NCBI RefSeq assembly: GCF_002252675.1
Contig: NZ_NQKY01000005.1
Span: forward strand, 1 to 64,000
DNA from: Synechococcus sp. BO 8801
GTDB lineage: Bacteria > Cyanobacteriota > Cyanobacteriia > PCC-6307 > Cyanobiaceae
Reading direction: 5' to 3'
Length of the DNA: 64,000 nucleotides
Below, in pieces: positions 49,628 through 58,612 of this stretch; position 1 is the first letter of the stretch, and each line of letters starts with the position of its first letter. The position numbers were made by a program, and so were the translations under genes. The notes under the pieces are model-generated. The model had not been told where the DNA came from. It saw only the letters and a program-made list of their open reading frames with translations, and ran no database searches.

Positions 49628-51484
49628 GTGCTGCTGGCCGCCATGATCTTCGCCGTCGCGGGGGTGGCCCTCAGCGCCAACTACGTGAGCGCCACCCGAC
49701 TGCTGCGCAACCAGCTGCGCGACAACCTGCACAGCCTGGTGAGCATCGCCGCCAGCGAGATGGATCCCACCCTCGTCGCCGCCATCACCCGGCCGGAGCA
49801 GACGGGAGATCCGGACTATCGCCGCGCCACCGCACCCCTGCTGCGGTTCCGCAGGCTCGTGCCTGACATCTATTACGCCTACGTCTTCATCGCCACGCCG
49901 GATGGGCTGCGCTACACGCTCGACAGCACCTACTACGTCCAGAACCCCGGGGCCCCCGCCAGTGCCGTCAGCGTCGGTGACCTCTACGTCGATCCCTCCG
50001 ACGATGCGCTGCGCGCCGCCCGGAGCGGGGTGGTCACCGTCAGCACCAGGCCCTACACCGATCACTTCGGGTCCTTCATGAGCGGCTTCGCCCCCATCCG
50101 CGATAGCGACGGGGAGCTGGTGGGTTTCGTCGGGATCGACATCTCGCTGGCCCAGCTGCGACGCAAGGAGTTGCCCCTGCAGCTCACCTACCTGCTGGGT
50201 CTGGTCGGCAGTGCCGGCTTCTCGGTGCTGGCGGCCAACTTCCATCGCCGCTCCCTCAAGGCCCGTGCTCGCGCCTTCCAGGCCATGGCCTCCGCCGAAC
50301 GGGCCAAGAGCACCTTTCTCGCCACCCTCAGCCACGAGATCCGCACCCCCCTCAACGGCGTCATCGGCATGACCGGTCTGGTGCTGGCCACGGAGCTCTC
50401 GCCGCAGCAGCGGGAGTGTCTCGACATCGTCCACAGCTCGGGGGAATCCCTGCTGACCCTGCTCAACGGCATCCTCGATTTCACCAAGATCGAGTCCGGC
50501 CATCTGGAGCTGGAGCTCGCCCCCTGCCGGCTGCGCCCCCTGCTGGAGGACACCATCGCCGCCTGCTCCAGCCTCGCCCGGGTCAAGGCGATCGACCTGG
50601 ACCTGGTGATGCCCCCGGAGCTGCCCGAGGCCATCGTCACCGACGCCATCCGCCTGCGCCAGATCCTGCTCAACCTGATCGGCAACGCCATCAAGTTCAC
50701 CGACGCCGGCCGCGTTGTGGTCTCAGTGGCGGCCGGGGTTCCGGCGGTGAAGGCGGTGGTTCCGGCGGCGAAGGCGGGGACGATCCCCCTCGAATTCGCC
50801 GTCGCCGACACCGGAATCGGCATCCCCGCCGACCAGCTGGATCGCCTGTTCCAGCCCTTCTCCCAGCTGGGCGCCACCGCCCATGCCCCCCAGGCCGGCA
50901 CCGGTCTGGGGCTGGCCATCTGCCGGCAGCTCGTCGATGCCCTCGGCGGCACGATCGAAGTGGAGAGCACCCCCGGCCAGGGAAGCGTGTTCCGATTCCG
51001 CCTGCCCGTGCAGGTGGTGGATGCCGCTGCCGCCCCCGCTCCCGCCGCTGCCTCTGTCGCTGACCCGCCGCCGCTGCCGCCCGCCGACCCGTTCGCGGCG
51101 CGCCATCCCCTGCGCATCCTGCTGGTGGACGACAGCGCCGTGAACCGCCGGCTCTGCGAACTGATGCTGCGGCGTCTTGGCTACGAGCCCGATTCCGCCG
51201 TCGACGGCCAGGAGGCGCTGGAGCGCCAGCGGCTCCTCGATCCCGACCTGATCCTGATGGATGTGCAGATGCCCCGGCTCGATGGCCTCGAGGCCACCCG
51301 CCGAATCAGGGCCGCCACCGGCCAGGCGGATCGGCCCTGGATCGTGGCGCTCACCGCCTTCACCTCCGCCGAGGAGCGGGAGGCGGCGCTGCAGGCGGGC
51401 ATGAACGCTGTGCTCGCCAAGCCGCTCAAGGCCGAGGCCCTCCTGGCCAGCCTGGTTGCCGCCCATGCCCATGGCCCAACGTGA
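49628..51484 (+). CDS. hybrid sensor histidine kinase
   Basis: 618 residues from GTG 49628. Membrane helix [20 protein letters not shown], an extracytoplasmic Cache-like sensor (about 30-180), a second helix ([19 protein letters not shown]), then HisKA with [19 protein letters not shown] (His236), HATPase with [28 protein letters not shown] and a C-terminal receiver with [12 protein letters not shown] (Asp545). A short tandem [14 protein letters not shown] insertion sits in the HATPase. The frame stays open upstream to a TGA at 49514 and encodes [17 protein letters not shown]; only CTG 49523 could start it, so a longer form is possible. Signal and partner unknown. Confidence 0.88.
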   Translation: MLLAAMIFAVAGVALSANYVSATRLLRNQLRDNLHSLVSIAASEMDPTLVAAITRPEQTGDPDYRRATAPLLRFRRLVPDIYYAYVFIATPDGLRYTLDSTYYVQNPGAPASAVSVGDLYVDPSDDALRAARSGVVTVSTRPYTDHFGSFMSGFAPIRDSDGELVGFVGIDISLAQLRRKELPLQLTYLLGLVGSAGFSVLAANFHRRSLKARARAFQAMASAERAKSTFLATLSHEIRTPLNGVIGMTGLVLATELSPQQRECLDIVHSSGESLLTLLNGILDFTKIESGHLELELAPCRLRPLLEDTIAACSSLARVKAIDLDLVMPPELPEAIVTDAIRLRQILLNLIGNAIKFTDAGRVVVSVAAGVPAVKAVVPAAKAGTIPLEFAVADTGIGIPADQLDRLFQPFSQLGATAHAPQAGTGLGLAICRQLVDALGGTIEVESTPGQGSVFRFRLPVQVVDAAAAPAPAAASVADPPPLPPADPFAARHPLRILLVDDSAVNRRLCELMLRRLGYEPDSAVDGQEALERQRLLDPDLILMDVQMPRLDGLEATRRIRAATGQADRPWIVALTAFTSAEEREAALQAGMNAVLAKPLKAEALLASLVAAHAHGPT

Positions 51485-51538
51485 TCCCCAGGCCCACCCA
51501 CTGAGGATCAGGGCAAGCACAGGCCTCGCTGTTGCCGC

Positions 51539-52360
51539 TCAGGTCCGCCAGGTCGTGATCAGCCCCTGGACGATGGTGTAGATCCCCGCCGCCAGCAGCA
51601 CCAGGCTGCTCACCCGGGTGAGGGTGTCGGCGTGGTCGAGCAGTTGCCGGGAGGCGCTCATCAGGCCGACCCAGAGGCTGGAGGCGGCAATCACAGCGGT
51701 GTACCCCAGGGCATAGCTCACCATCGTCAGCACGGACAGCGCGGTGGAACCCGTGACGGCGGCTGCGGCAAGCACCGAGAACAGCACCGGACTGGCACAG
51801 GGGGAGCTCACCAGGGCAAAGCCCATCCCCACCAGGAATGGACCACCGGAAGCGGGCAGCTCGGGCAGGCGGGGCAGGGTCAGCGGCAGCCAGCCGCCCA
51901 GGTTCAGGCCCATCACCAGGATGATCAGCCCCACCACCAGATGGACCGGACCGCGATGGTCCACCACAATCGCTGAGGCGAACGAGGCGATCAGCCCGAA
52001 GAGGCTCAGCACCAGGACGGTGCCGGCCACGAACCCCCCCACCCTGCGGATGGCCTGGGGCCGGCTGATGGGCCCGAGAGTGCCGATGTAACTGAGGTTC
52101 AGCGGCAGCATGGCCAGCACGCAGGGCGAGACGCTCGCCAACACCCCGCCACTGAACGCGAACAGGGGAAGCAGAAGTCCTGGCCCGCCGGGCAGGGCCT
52201 CCAGCCGATCGGCGTAGGCCTGCGACGCTGACTGGATCGCCAGATCCAGCTGCATGCCGATCACGGGCAGCCAATGGGCCGCCAGGGCCCCCAGCAGGGC
52301 CAGCCCACCCAGGAGCACAAGAAAGGCCAGGCCTTTCCTGCGGACGGCAGAGCTGTTCAT
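51539..52360 (-). CDS. CcdA-like thiol-disulfide transmembrane protein
   Basis: 273 residues with an N-terminal helix (GLAFLVLLGGLALLGALAA) and six further hydrophobic segments. The redox-helix signature is ASVSPCVLAMLPLNLSYIGT (Cys in helix 1) and LVSSPCASPVLFSVLAAAAV (Cys in helix 4), the CcdA/DsbD-beta pattern that carries reducing equivalents from cytosolic thioredoxin across the membrane. Its start overlaps the stop of the thioredoxin-like gene (ATGA), so they form a two-gene unit. Confidence 0.85.
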   Translation of the reverse strand: MNSSAVRRKGLAFLVLLGGLALLGALAAHWLPVIGMQLDLAIQSASQAYADRLEALPGGPGLLLPLFAFSGGVLASVSPCVLAMLPLNLSYIGTLGPISRPQAIRRVGGFVAGTVLVLSLFGLIASFASAIVVDHRGPVHLVVGLIILVMGLNLGGWLPLTLPRLPELPASGGPFLVGMGFALVSSPCASPVLFSVLAAAAVTGSTALSVLTMVSYALGYTAVIAASSLWVGLMSASRQLLDHADTLTRVSSLVLLAAGIYTIVQGLITTWRT

Positions 52361-52854
52361 GGCTTGATCATCGACTGGGCTTTCTTGATCGCCGCGATGT
52401 AGGCGCGCTCATCCGTGCTGGCGCGGAATGTCTGCACCGTGGCGCCGGTGGCTGGGTTGATCACGGCCACCAGGGAGGTCTGGCTGCGGTTGGCCTCCAG
52501 GAACGGGCCAAGTCCGAGGGCACGGGCGGTCTCGCGCGATTTCTTCAGCTGGCTGGCATTGGAGACATCGAATTTCAGGAACGTGGCCTTGCCGGCCTTC
52601 TGTTGTCGAAGGGAGCTCAGGGTTGGGCCGATCGTCTGGCACTTGGAGCACCAGCTGGCATAGATGTCGACCACCACGGGTTTGCCCTGCAGGGAGGGGG
52701 CGAGGGCACCAGCCCGTGCCTGGGCGACCCGTTCGGTGACAACCGTGGCGGATGGCCAGGTGCCGGTCACAGAGGAACCAGGCAGGGCAAAGGGATGGGT
52801 TCCCCCGAGCGTGAGAGCCAGAGCGGTGAGGGGAGCAGTGATCGGATGTGGCAT
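52357..52854 (-). CDS. secreted thioredoxin-like protein
   Basis: About 165 residues from ATG 52854. Signal peptide PITAPLTALALTLGGTHPFA, then the thioredoxin fold with VVVDIYASWCSKCQTIGPTL (WCxxC active site, Cys-Ser-Lys-Cys), KATFLKFDVSNASQLKKSRE and TSLVAVINPATGATVQTF. It would act in the periplasm or lumen, receiving electrons from the CcdA-like partner for cytochrome c or disulfide reduction. Confidence 0.85.
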   Translation of the reverse strand: MPHPITAPLTALALTLGGTHPFALPGSSVTGTWPSATVVTERVAQARAGALAPSLQGKPVVVDIYASWCSKCQTIGPTLSSLRQQKAGKATFLKFDVSNASQLKKSRETARALGLGPFLEANRSQTSLVAVINPATGATVQTFRASTDERAYIAAIKKAQSMIKP

Positions 52855-52909
52855 GGGGGCCCCGAGGGTGACAGCCTTCAGTACCGCCGCAGGCGCCAAC
52901 CGGATGTCC

Positions 52910-53059
52910 TCAGGGCAGGGTGAACCCGGACGTGTTCAGGTGCTTGAGATCCAGCATCACCACCGTGACCCAGACCAGCACGGCCAGGCCGACGAGGGAG
53001 CCGATCACCATCAGCAGGCCGATGATCACCGACCGGGGGGTATCGCTGGCGTTCGGCAC
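52910..53059 (-). CDS. small single-pass membrane protein (49 aa)
   Basis: Reads VPNASDTPRSVIIGLLMVIG, then SLVGLAVLVWVTVVMLDLKH and LNTSGFTLP from GTG 53059. One hydrophobic helix (about residues 11-36). It lies 44 bp after the stop of the cation/proton antiporter gene, on the same strand, and about 55 bp before the thioredoxin gene, so it may be co-transcribed with the antiporter. No family known to me. Codon usage and spacing support a real gene. Confidence 0.55.
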   Translation of the reverse strand: MPNASDTPRSVIIGLLMVIGSLVGLAVLVWVTVVMLDLKHLNTSGFTLP

Positions 53060-53103
53060 GGGCAGGGGGCGAGCTCTCGCCACTGTCCCACGGCCCGGCG
53101 GCC

Positions 53104-54441
53104 TCAGACGGTCGCCTCGGCCCCTTCAGCGCCATTGGCCAGCACCAGCCGCAGCAGCACCGGCGCCAGGAAGGTGGTGCCCATCACCATCAGCAGGATC
53201 GCCGCCTCCAGGGACGGCCCCAGCACCCCGGTCTGGGTGCCCAGGCCCAGGAAGATCAGGCCCACCTCGCCCCGGGGCATCATCCCCAGCCCCACCGCCA
53301 GCCGGTTGGTGGGCCCGCTGCTGAGGTAGCTCCAGCCGGCCGCCACCTTGCTGACCACGGCGGCCGCTAGCAGGAAGCCGGCCATCACCAGACCCTCGTG
53401 GTTGGCCGCATCGAAGGGGTTGAGCACCGACAGGTCCATGCCGCTGCCAATCAGCACGAAGAACACGGTGGCGAACAGGGCCACCAGCGGCTTCACCGCC
53501 TCCTCGATCGCGTGCCGGTGCCGCGAGCCGCTGAGGATCAGGCCACCGGCGAAGGCCCCCAGGGCCGCCTCCAGCCCGAAGGCCTGGGCCGCGAAGCAGG
53601 CCAGCGACATCACCAGGAAGGCCGCCACCACCACCTCGCCCGGGGCCTTGAGGCGATCGAGCAGCCAGTCGAAGGGGGGCGCGGCGGTGCGGCTGAGGAA
53701 CAGGGCCACCACCACGAACACCGCGGCCGCGGCGACCAGCTTCAGGATCGGGCCGAGGCTGAAGCCTTCGCCGCCGGCCAGGGCCACCACCACGGCCAGG
53801 ATCACGATGCCGAGGATGTCATCGAGCACGGCGGCGCCGATCACCGTCTGCCCCTCCCGGGTGCGCAGGAACTTCAGCTCCCCCAGCACGCTGGCGGTGA
53901 TGCCGATGCTGGTGGCGGTCATGGCGGCACCGGCGAAGATCGCCGGCAGCAGGGGCACGCCGAACAGGAACTGCAGGCCGAAGGTGCCCAGGGCGAAGGG
54001 CAGCACCACCCCGGTGAGCGCCACCGTGATCGCCTGGCCCCCCACCGCCATCAGCTCGTCGAGTTCGCTCTCCAGGCCGGTGAGGAACAGCAGGGCCAGC
54101 AGGCCGATCTTGGCCACCGCCTGCAGGTTGGTGAAACCGTGGTCGTAGATCTCCTGCACCTGGTCGGGGCCCACGTGGGAGAGGGCGGCGATGGTGCCCT
54201 CGGCGAGGGCGTTGAGCTGGCCGCCCAGCTCCGGCGCCAGGATCAGGTGCAGCCCCGAAACGCCGATCAGCACCCCCGCCACCAGCTCGCCGAGGATGGC
54301 CGGCAGGCGGAACCGCACCATCAGCTCCGCCAGGGCCCGGGCGGCGAACAGGATCACGATGAAGCGCCCCACCTCGATCAGGGTCTCGGCCGCCTCGATC
54401 TGGTGGCCCCCGGTCGCGAGCAGCAGGGAGGACATGTCCAT
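53104..54441 (-). CDS. monovalent cation:proton antiporter (CPA2/KefB-like)
   Basis: About 445 residues from ATG 54441. Twelve or so hydrophobic segments with LPAILGELVAGVLIGVSGLHL (first conserved unit), AVAKIGLLALLFLTGLESEL with the Asp/Glu typical of the exchanger, VLDDILGIVILAVVVALAGG (Asp-Asp of the ion-binding site), FAGGLILSGSRHRHAIEEAV and LVALFATVFFVLIGSGMDLS. No C-terminal TrkA-N/C regulatory domain follows; the protein ends soon after the last helices (LRLVLANGAEGAEATV). Likely Na+/H+ or K+/H+ exchange in the cytoplasmic membrane. Confidence 0.88.
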   Translation of the reverse strand: MDMSSLLLATGGHQIEAAETLIEVGRFIVILFAARALAELMVRFRLPAILGELVAGVLIGVSGLHLILAPELGGQLNALAEGTIAALSHVGPDQVQEIYDHGFTNLQAVAKIGLLALLFLTGLESELDELMAVGGQAITVALTGVVLPFALGTFGLQFLFGVPLLPAIFAGAAMTATSIGITASVLGELKFLRTREGQTVIGAAVLDDILGIVILAVVVALAGGEGFSLGPILKLVAAAAVFVVVALFLSRTAAPPFDWLLDRLKAPGEVVVAAFLVMSLACFAAQAFGLEAALGAFAGGLILSGSRHRHAIEEAVKPLVALFATVFFVLIGSGMDLSVLNPFDAANHEGLVMAGFLLAAAVVSKVAAGWSYLSSGPTNRLAVGLGMMPRGEVGLIFLGLGTQTGVLGPSLEAAILLMVMGTTFLAPVLLRLVLANGAEGAEATV

Positions 54442-54564
54442 GGCGGGCTGGCTGGGGCGATGCCGAAATCCTTTCATCCCTCCGCAGGCCGTGGGCCCGG
54501 GATCAGCGGACCGGGATCACGGGCCTGGATACTGAAGGGCCAGCCGTCTCCGCCGCCCGCCTCG

Positions 54565-54771
54565 ATGGCCAGGTTCAACCGCTCGCGGCGCCAGCGCCCC
54601 GTCAGGGGACGGCTCCGGCCCGGCGCGGTTCCACCGGAGGGCAGACCGCCGGTCTCCCTGGGGGTGGTGGTCGCCATCGGCCTGCTGCTGGCTGGCGTGC
54701 CGCTGCTGCTCTTCAACCAGCAGCACTCCGGCGATCAGCTGAAGATCCGCCGCGAACTTCGCAAGTTCTGA
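54565..54771 (+). CDS. small membrane protein (68 aa)
   Basis: ATG 54565. An Arg-rich N-terminus (ARFNRSRRQRPVRGRLRPG) and a single hydrophobic segment LGVVVAIGLLLAGVPLLLFN followed by QQHSGDQLKIRRELRKF. The family is not recognised. It is followed 12 bp downstream by the HAD phosphatase-like gene on the same strand and is divergent from the antiporter gene. Membrane topology with the long basic N-terminus in the cytosol is likely. Confidence 0.6.
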   Translation: MARFNRSRRQRPVRGRLRPGAVPPEGRPPVSLGVVVAIGLLLAGVPLLLFNQQHSGDQLKIRRELRKF

Positions 54772-54783
54772 GCCCAACGCCCC

Positions 54784-55758
54784 GTGACCCTCTCCCGCAG
54801 CCGCCGCTGGTTCCTGCTCCTGCTGGGGGGCCTGCTCGCCACCACCCTGCTGGCCGCCATGGCGGGCTGGGCGGGCACCACCGCCCGCCCGGCCGATCCG
54901 CTGCCCTCCTGGAATCCGGGGGCGGCCCGCGACGGCATCGTCCGCTTCGTCCGCCAGACCACGGACCCCGCCAGCCCCGGCTTCGTGCCCCCTGCCGAGC
55001 GCATCGCCACCTTCGACCAGGACGGCACCCTGTGGGTGGAGCAGCCGGTCTACCCGCAGGTGCGCTTCATCCTGGAGAAGGTGCCCGGGGCGGTGACCAC
55101 CCGCCAGGAGCTGGAGCGGCTGGCCGCCACGGCCCTCAGCGGCATGCCCCTGGACACCTTCAAGGCCGATGTGCGCCAGTGGCTGGCTACGGCCCGCCAC
55201 CCCCGCTGGCAGCGCCCCTACACCGCGCTCACCTACCAGCCGATGCAGGAGCTGCTCCGCTACCTGCGCGCCAATGGCTACAAGACCTACATCGTCACCG
55301 GCGGCGGCCAGGACTTCGTGCGCGTCTATGCGGAGGAGGTGTATGGCATCCCGCCGGAGCAGGTGATCGGCAGTGCCGGCGCCACCCGCTACGGCTACGA
55401 CAGCTCGGGCCGGCCCTTCCTGACCAAGGAGCCACGGCTGCTGCTCAATGACAACGACGCCGGCAAGCCCGAAGGCATCCAGCTGATGATCGGCCGGCGG
55501 CCCATCGCCGCCTTCGGCAACTCCACCGGCGACCGGCAGATGCTGGAGTACACCAAGGCCGGCGACGGCGCGCGCCTGGCGATGCTGGTGTTGCACGATG
55601 ACGCCCGCCGCGAGTATGCCTACGGTCCGGCCCTGGGGCTGCCGGACACCAAGGTGGGGCCGTTCACCCAGGGCCTCCATGACGAGGCGGGACGGCAGGG
55701 GTGGATCGTGATCAGCATGAAGAACGACTGGAAGCGGATCTTTTCCTTCGAGCGTTGA
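54784..55758 (+). CDS. secreted HAD-family phosphatase-like protein
   Basis: 324 residues from GTG 54784. A signal-anchor RRWFLLLLGGLLATTLLAAM at the N-terminus. HAD motif I is AERIATFDQDGTLWVEQPVY (DxDGT), motif II KTYIVTGGGQDFV, motif III Lys near LTKEPRLLLND and motif IV IAAFGNSTGDRQMLEYTKAG. This resembles phosphoserine phosphatase-like proteins exported in some bacteria. Substrate unknown. It follows a small membrane protein gene by 12 bp. Confidence 0.82.
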   Translation: MTLSRSRRWFLLLLGGLLATTLLAAMAGWAGTTARPADPLPSWNPGAARDGIVRFVRQTTDPASPGFVPPAERIATFDQDGTLWVEQPVYPQVRFILEKVPGAVTTRQELERLAATALSGMPLDTFKADVRQWLATARHPRWQRPYTALTYQPMQELLRYLRANGYKTYIVTGGGQDFVRVYAEEVYGIPPEQVIGSAGATRYGYDSSGRPFLTKEPRLLLNDNDAGKPEGIQLMIGRRPIAAFGNSTGDRQMLEYTKAGDGARLAMLVLHDDARREYAYGPALGLPDTKVGPFTQGLHDEAGRQGWIVISMKNDWKRIFSFER

Positions 55759-55823
55759 CGGGCGAACCTTGATGGCCGAGATCCCCACTGCGCTCTAGGG
55801 TCGAAGTCAGTCGATCCGCCGCC

Positions 55824-56291
55824 ATGAAAGTCCTGGCCGTTTCCCTGCTCAGCGCCTCGCTCGCCCTCGGTGCCGGCTCCGCCGCCCAGGCCCAGCAGCG
55901 CTGCACTTTCCTGCAGCCGATCGGTGGCGATGGCACCTCCCCGATCGTTTCCAAGCGGGTCGGGGCTGCCAAGCTGCTTGGCAAGGAGAACTGGAACACC
56001 GACTTCATCGTCAACCAGCCCTACAGCAGCTTCAAGTTCTTCTTCACGGCCAACTCCTCCGACGCCAACGCCAAGTACCCGGTGAGTGGCTTCATGAAGT
56101 TCAGCGATGGCAGCAATCTGCAGGTGATCAACGAGGTCATGAACCCGCCGATCGGCACCGGTCGCATGTTCGGTCCCTTCCCTGCCATTCCGGGCAAGCA
56201 GGCCAGCCAGATGAACTTCAAGGTGGGAGCCAGCAGCGACCCCGGCGCCCTGGGCTTCAGCTACCGGATCTCGGTCCAGGGCTGCCTGTAG
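55824..56291 (+). CDS. secreted hypothetical protein
   Basis: 155 residues. Signal peptide KVLAVSLLSASLALGAGSAA with AQA cleavage site. The mature part has one Cys near the N-terminus (QQRCTFLQ) and one at the end (SVQGCL), which could pair, plus a beta-rich SSFKFFFTANSSDANAKYPV segment. It is followed 11 bp downstream by another secreted-type gene. I recognise no domain; a small periplasmic protein is likely. Confidence 0.65.
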   Translation: MKVLAVSLLSASLALGAGSAAQAQQRCTFLQPIGGDGTSPIVSKRVGAAKLLGKENWNTDFIVNQPYSSFKFFFTANSSDANAKYPVSGFMKFSDGSNLQVINEVMNPPIGTGRMFGPFPAIPGKQASQMNFKVGASSDPGALGFSYRISVQGCL

Positions 56292-56302
56292 GTCCCATTC
56301 CG

Positions 56303-57145
56303 ATGCTGCTCCCCCTGCTGCTGGCCCTCTCACCGGCTCCCGGCCCGGTGATCACCAACGGGCCTGTGGTGGCCGTGCTGGAGAACCGTCGCCAGCCCAA
56401 GCCGGATGGCATGGATGAGGTCCAGCCGGTGGCCACCGTCCGGGTGGAGGGGAAGGTGGTCGGTCAGCTGATGGGGGCCCTGCGGATCGGCCCCGGCAGC
56501 ATCGATTCGGTGCTGCAGGTGGTGGAGATGGATCCCTCCAATCCCTACCCGGAGGTGCTGCTCTCCTCGTTCACGGGCGGCGCCCACTGCTGCAACGACA
56601 CCCGCGTGCTCACCAGCAGCCCCGATGGCCGCCGCTGGTTTGAGGTGCGCCGCGACCCGGTCAACGGTGGGCCCAACGGCGCCAGCGACCCGCTCGGCAA
56701 CGGCCGCTACCTGCTGGTGGACGTGGACAACCGCTTTCTCTACCAGTTCGCCAGCTACGCCGGCAGCAGCGCCCCCAGCCAGATCTGGCAGCTGAACGGA
56801 CCCCGCTTCGTCGACATCAGCCATCGCCCCCAGGTGCTGCCGTTGCACCGGCGCCGGCTGCAGGAGATGGAGAGTTGGTTCAAGCAGCCGGCCGATCAAC
56901 GCACCGAGGCCAATGGTTTCCTGGCCGCCTGGGTGGCCACCAAGGCGCTGGTGGGGGAATTCGACAGCGGCTGGAAACGGATGCTGGGCCTCTACGACCG
57001 CAGCTCCGACTGGGGGCTGACCTCCTGCGAGGCCGGCTACAACGACAAGGGGGAGTGCCGGCAACCGGAACGGCGCTATGCCAGTTACCCCGAGGCGCTG
57101 CGGGCCTTCCTGCGCCGCACCGGTTACCTGCCGGCGGCGCCCTGA
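56303..57145 (+). CDS. secreted hypothetical protein
   Basis: 280 residues with a short hydrophobic N-terminus (LLPLLLALSPAPGPVITNGP). The middle has SFTGGAHCCNDTRVLTSSPD and NGRYLLVDVDNRFLYQFASY, which could be a periplasmic beta-propeller-like fold; GGAHCC is the most conserved-looking motif. The C-terminus carries SDWGLTSCEAGYNDKGEC and RRYASYPEALRAFLRRTGYL. It is probably the second gene of a two-gene unit with the preceding secreted protein. I know no named family. Confidence 0.6.
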   Translation: MLLPLLLALSPAPGPVITNGPVVAVLENRRQPKPDGMDEVQPVATVRVEGKVVGQLMGALRIGPGSIDSVLQVVEMDPSNPYPEVLLSSFTGGAHCCNDTRVLTSSPDGRRWFEVRRDPVNGGPNGASDPLGNGRYLLVDVDNRFLYQFASYAGSSAPSQIWQLNGPRFVDISHRPQVLPLHRRRLQEMESWFKQPADQRTEANGFLAAWVATKALVGEFDSGWKRMLGLYDRSSDWGLTSCEAGYNDKGECRQPERRYASYPEALRAFLRRTGYLPAAP

Positions 57146-57146
57146 C

Positions 57147-57245
57147 TCAGCCCAGGAAGGTCATGGTCAGGCTCACCAGGGCCAGGCCGGTGAGGCCGGT
57201 GGCGGTCAGCAGTCCGATGGATCGGTGCACGGGCGTCTCCCTCAT
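57147..57245 (-). CDS. very small membrane peptide (32 aa), tentative
   Basis: Reads MRETPVHRSIGLLTATGLTG, then LALVSLTMTFLG. One hydrophobic helix after a short charged start. It lies between the stop of the preceding gene (2 bp from it, convergent) and the divergent photolyase. Very short peptides like this exist in photosynthetic membranes but I cannot match it to one. Support is modest. Confidence 0.4.
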   Translation of the reverse strand: MRETPVHRSIGLLTATGLTGLALVSLTMTFLG

Positions 57246-57373
57246 GGGCAGAAATCTAGAGCAATCCTTAAGACGCGCAATCGCTCCGTCCTGGCTCGCA
57301 GCAATCCGTCATGGAACCGAGCCTCGCGGTGGCTCCCCCGCCCCTGCCAGGCTGACCGTCCCGGCGACGCACC

Positions 57374-58612
57374 ATGGCGGGCGGCCCCACCATCGCCCTG
57401 GCCCTGGAGGGCCAGCTGCGCCTCGATGACCAGCCCGCCCTGCACAGGGCCTTGGCGCTGGCGCGCCAGCGCGGCGGGCGCCTGCTGGTGCTGGCCTGCC
57501 GGCCGCAAGCCCAGCGGCTGAGGGGCCCCCACCAGCGGCGCCTGGAGGCCCAGGCCCTCGCCGCACTGCACGCCCGCCTGGCGGCGGCGGGGATCCCCCT
57601 GCTGGCCTTTCCGCAGCACACCACCGCGGCCGCCCTCGCCGAGCTCCGTCCCCTGGTGCAACCCGAAGCGGTGCTGCAGGCGGAGGAGAGCCGCCTGTTC
57701 GACACCTGGCCGGTGGCGGCCGAGCGTTTTCCCTTGGTGTTCAGCCCGTTCCGGCGCGGCCTCGAGCGCGACCCGGAACCGCCACTGCCCCCACCGGATC
57801 TCGCCGGGCTAGGGAACGCCTGGGACGAGCTCCCCCGGTCCTGGCTGGCCCCGCCGGTGGCGCCCGGGGCCGGGAGCGATGACCGCAGCGCCTTCCCCTT
57901 CCCCGGTGATGAACCCACGGCCCTGGCCCGGTTGCAGCACTACCTGTTCGGCTCCAGCGGGCTGCGCGATTACAAGGCCACCCGCAATGGGCTGGTGGGG
58001 ACGGAGTTCTCCGCCAAGTTTTCCCCCTTCCTGGGGGTGGGCGCCCTCTCGGTGCGGCGGATCTGGCAGGAGGTGCTGCGCTACCAGGCGCTCCACGGCG
58101 CCGATGAAGGCTCGGAATGGATGAAGCAGGAACTGCTCTGGCGGGAGTTCTTCCTCTGGTCGGAGCAGAAGCACGGCGCTGCCTTCCACGCCCCCGGCGG
58201 CCTTCAGCAGCGCCCGCCGGACTGGGTGGAAGACCGGGAGCGCTTCGTCCGCTGGACCCGTGGCGACGCCGGCCATCCCCTGGTCGACGCCCAGCTGAGC
58301 GAACTGCTGGCCACCGGCTACCTCTCCAACCGCGGCCGCCAGTGGGTGGCCTCCCACTTCGTCAACGAGCTGCGGCTGCCCTGGATCTGGGGCGCCCGCT
58401 TCTTCGAGTGGGCCCTGATCGATGCCCACCCGGCCCTGAACACGGGCAACTGGGCCTACCTGGCCGGCGTCGGCTCCGACCCGCGCAGCTTCGGCGGCGC
58501 CCCCCGCCGCTTCGACCTGGAGCGCCAGGTGGGCCTTTACGACCCTGAGCGGCAGCACCTTCGCCTCTGGGGCCGATCGTCCCTGGAGCCGGCCGCACCA
58601 GCGTTGCCATGA
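57374..58612 (+). CDS. cryptochrome/photolyase family protein (DASH-like)
   Basis: 412 residues. N-terminal photolyase-related domain (ALALEGQLRLDDQPALHRAL, LLVLACRPQAQRL). The FAD-binding domain has SGLRDYKATRNGLVGTEFSA, KFSPFLGVGALSVRRIWQEV (the FAD site SxLSPxLxxG-type), QELLWREFFLWSEQKHGAAF, LLATGYLSNRGRQWVASHFV and NTGNWAYLAGVGSDPRSFGG (near-C-terminal FAD segment). DASH-type enzymes repair pyrimidine dimers in single-stranded DNA. It overlaps the next photolyase-type gene by 4 bp (ATGA), so the two are coupled. Confidence 0.87.
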   Translation: MAGGPTIALALEGQLRLDDQPALHRALALARQRGGRLLVLACRPQAQRLRGPHQRRLEAQALAALHARLAAAGIPLLAFPQHTTAAALAELRPLVQPEAVLQAEESRLFDTWPVAAERFPLVFSPFRRGLERDPEPPLPPPDLAGLGNAWDELPRSWLAPPVAPGAGSDDRSAFPFPGDEPTALARLQHYLFGSSGLRDYKATRNGLVGTEFSAKFSPFLGVGALSVRRIWQEVLRYQALHGADEGSEWMKQELLWREFFLWSEQKHGAAFHAPGGLQQRPPDWVEDRERFVRWTRGDAGHPLVDAQLSELLATGYLSNRGRQWVASHFVNELRLPWIWGARFFEWALIDAHPALNTGNWAYLAGVGSDPRSFGGAPRRFDLERQVGLYDPERQHLRLWGRSSLEPAAPALP

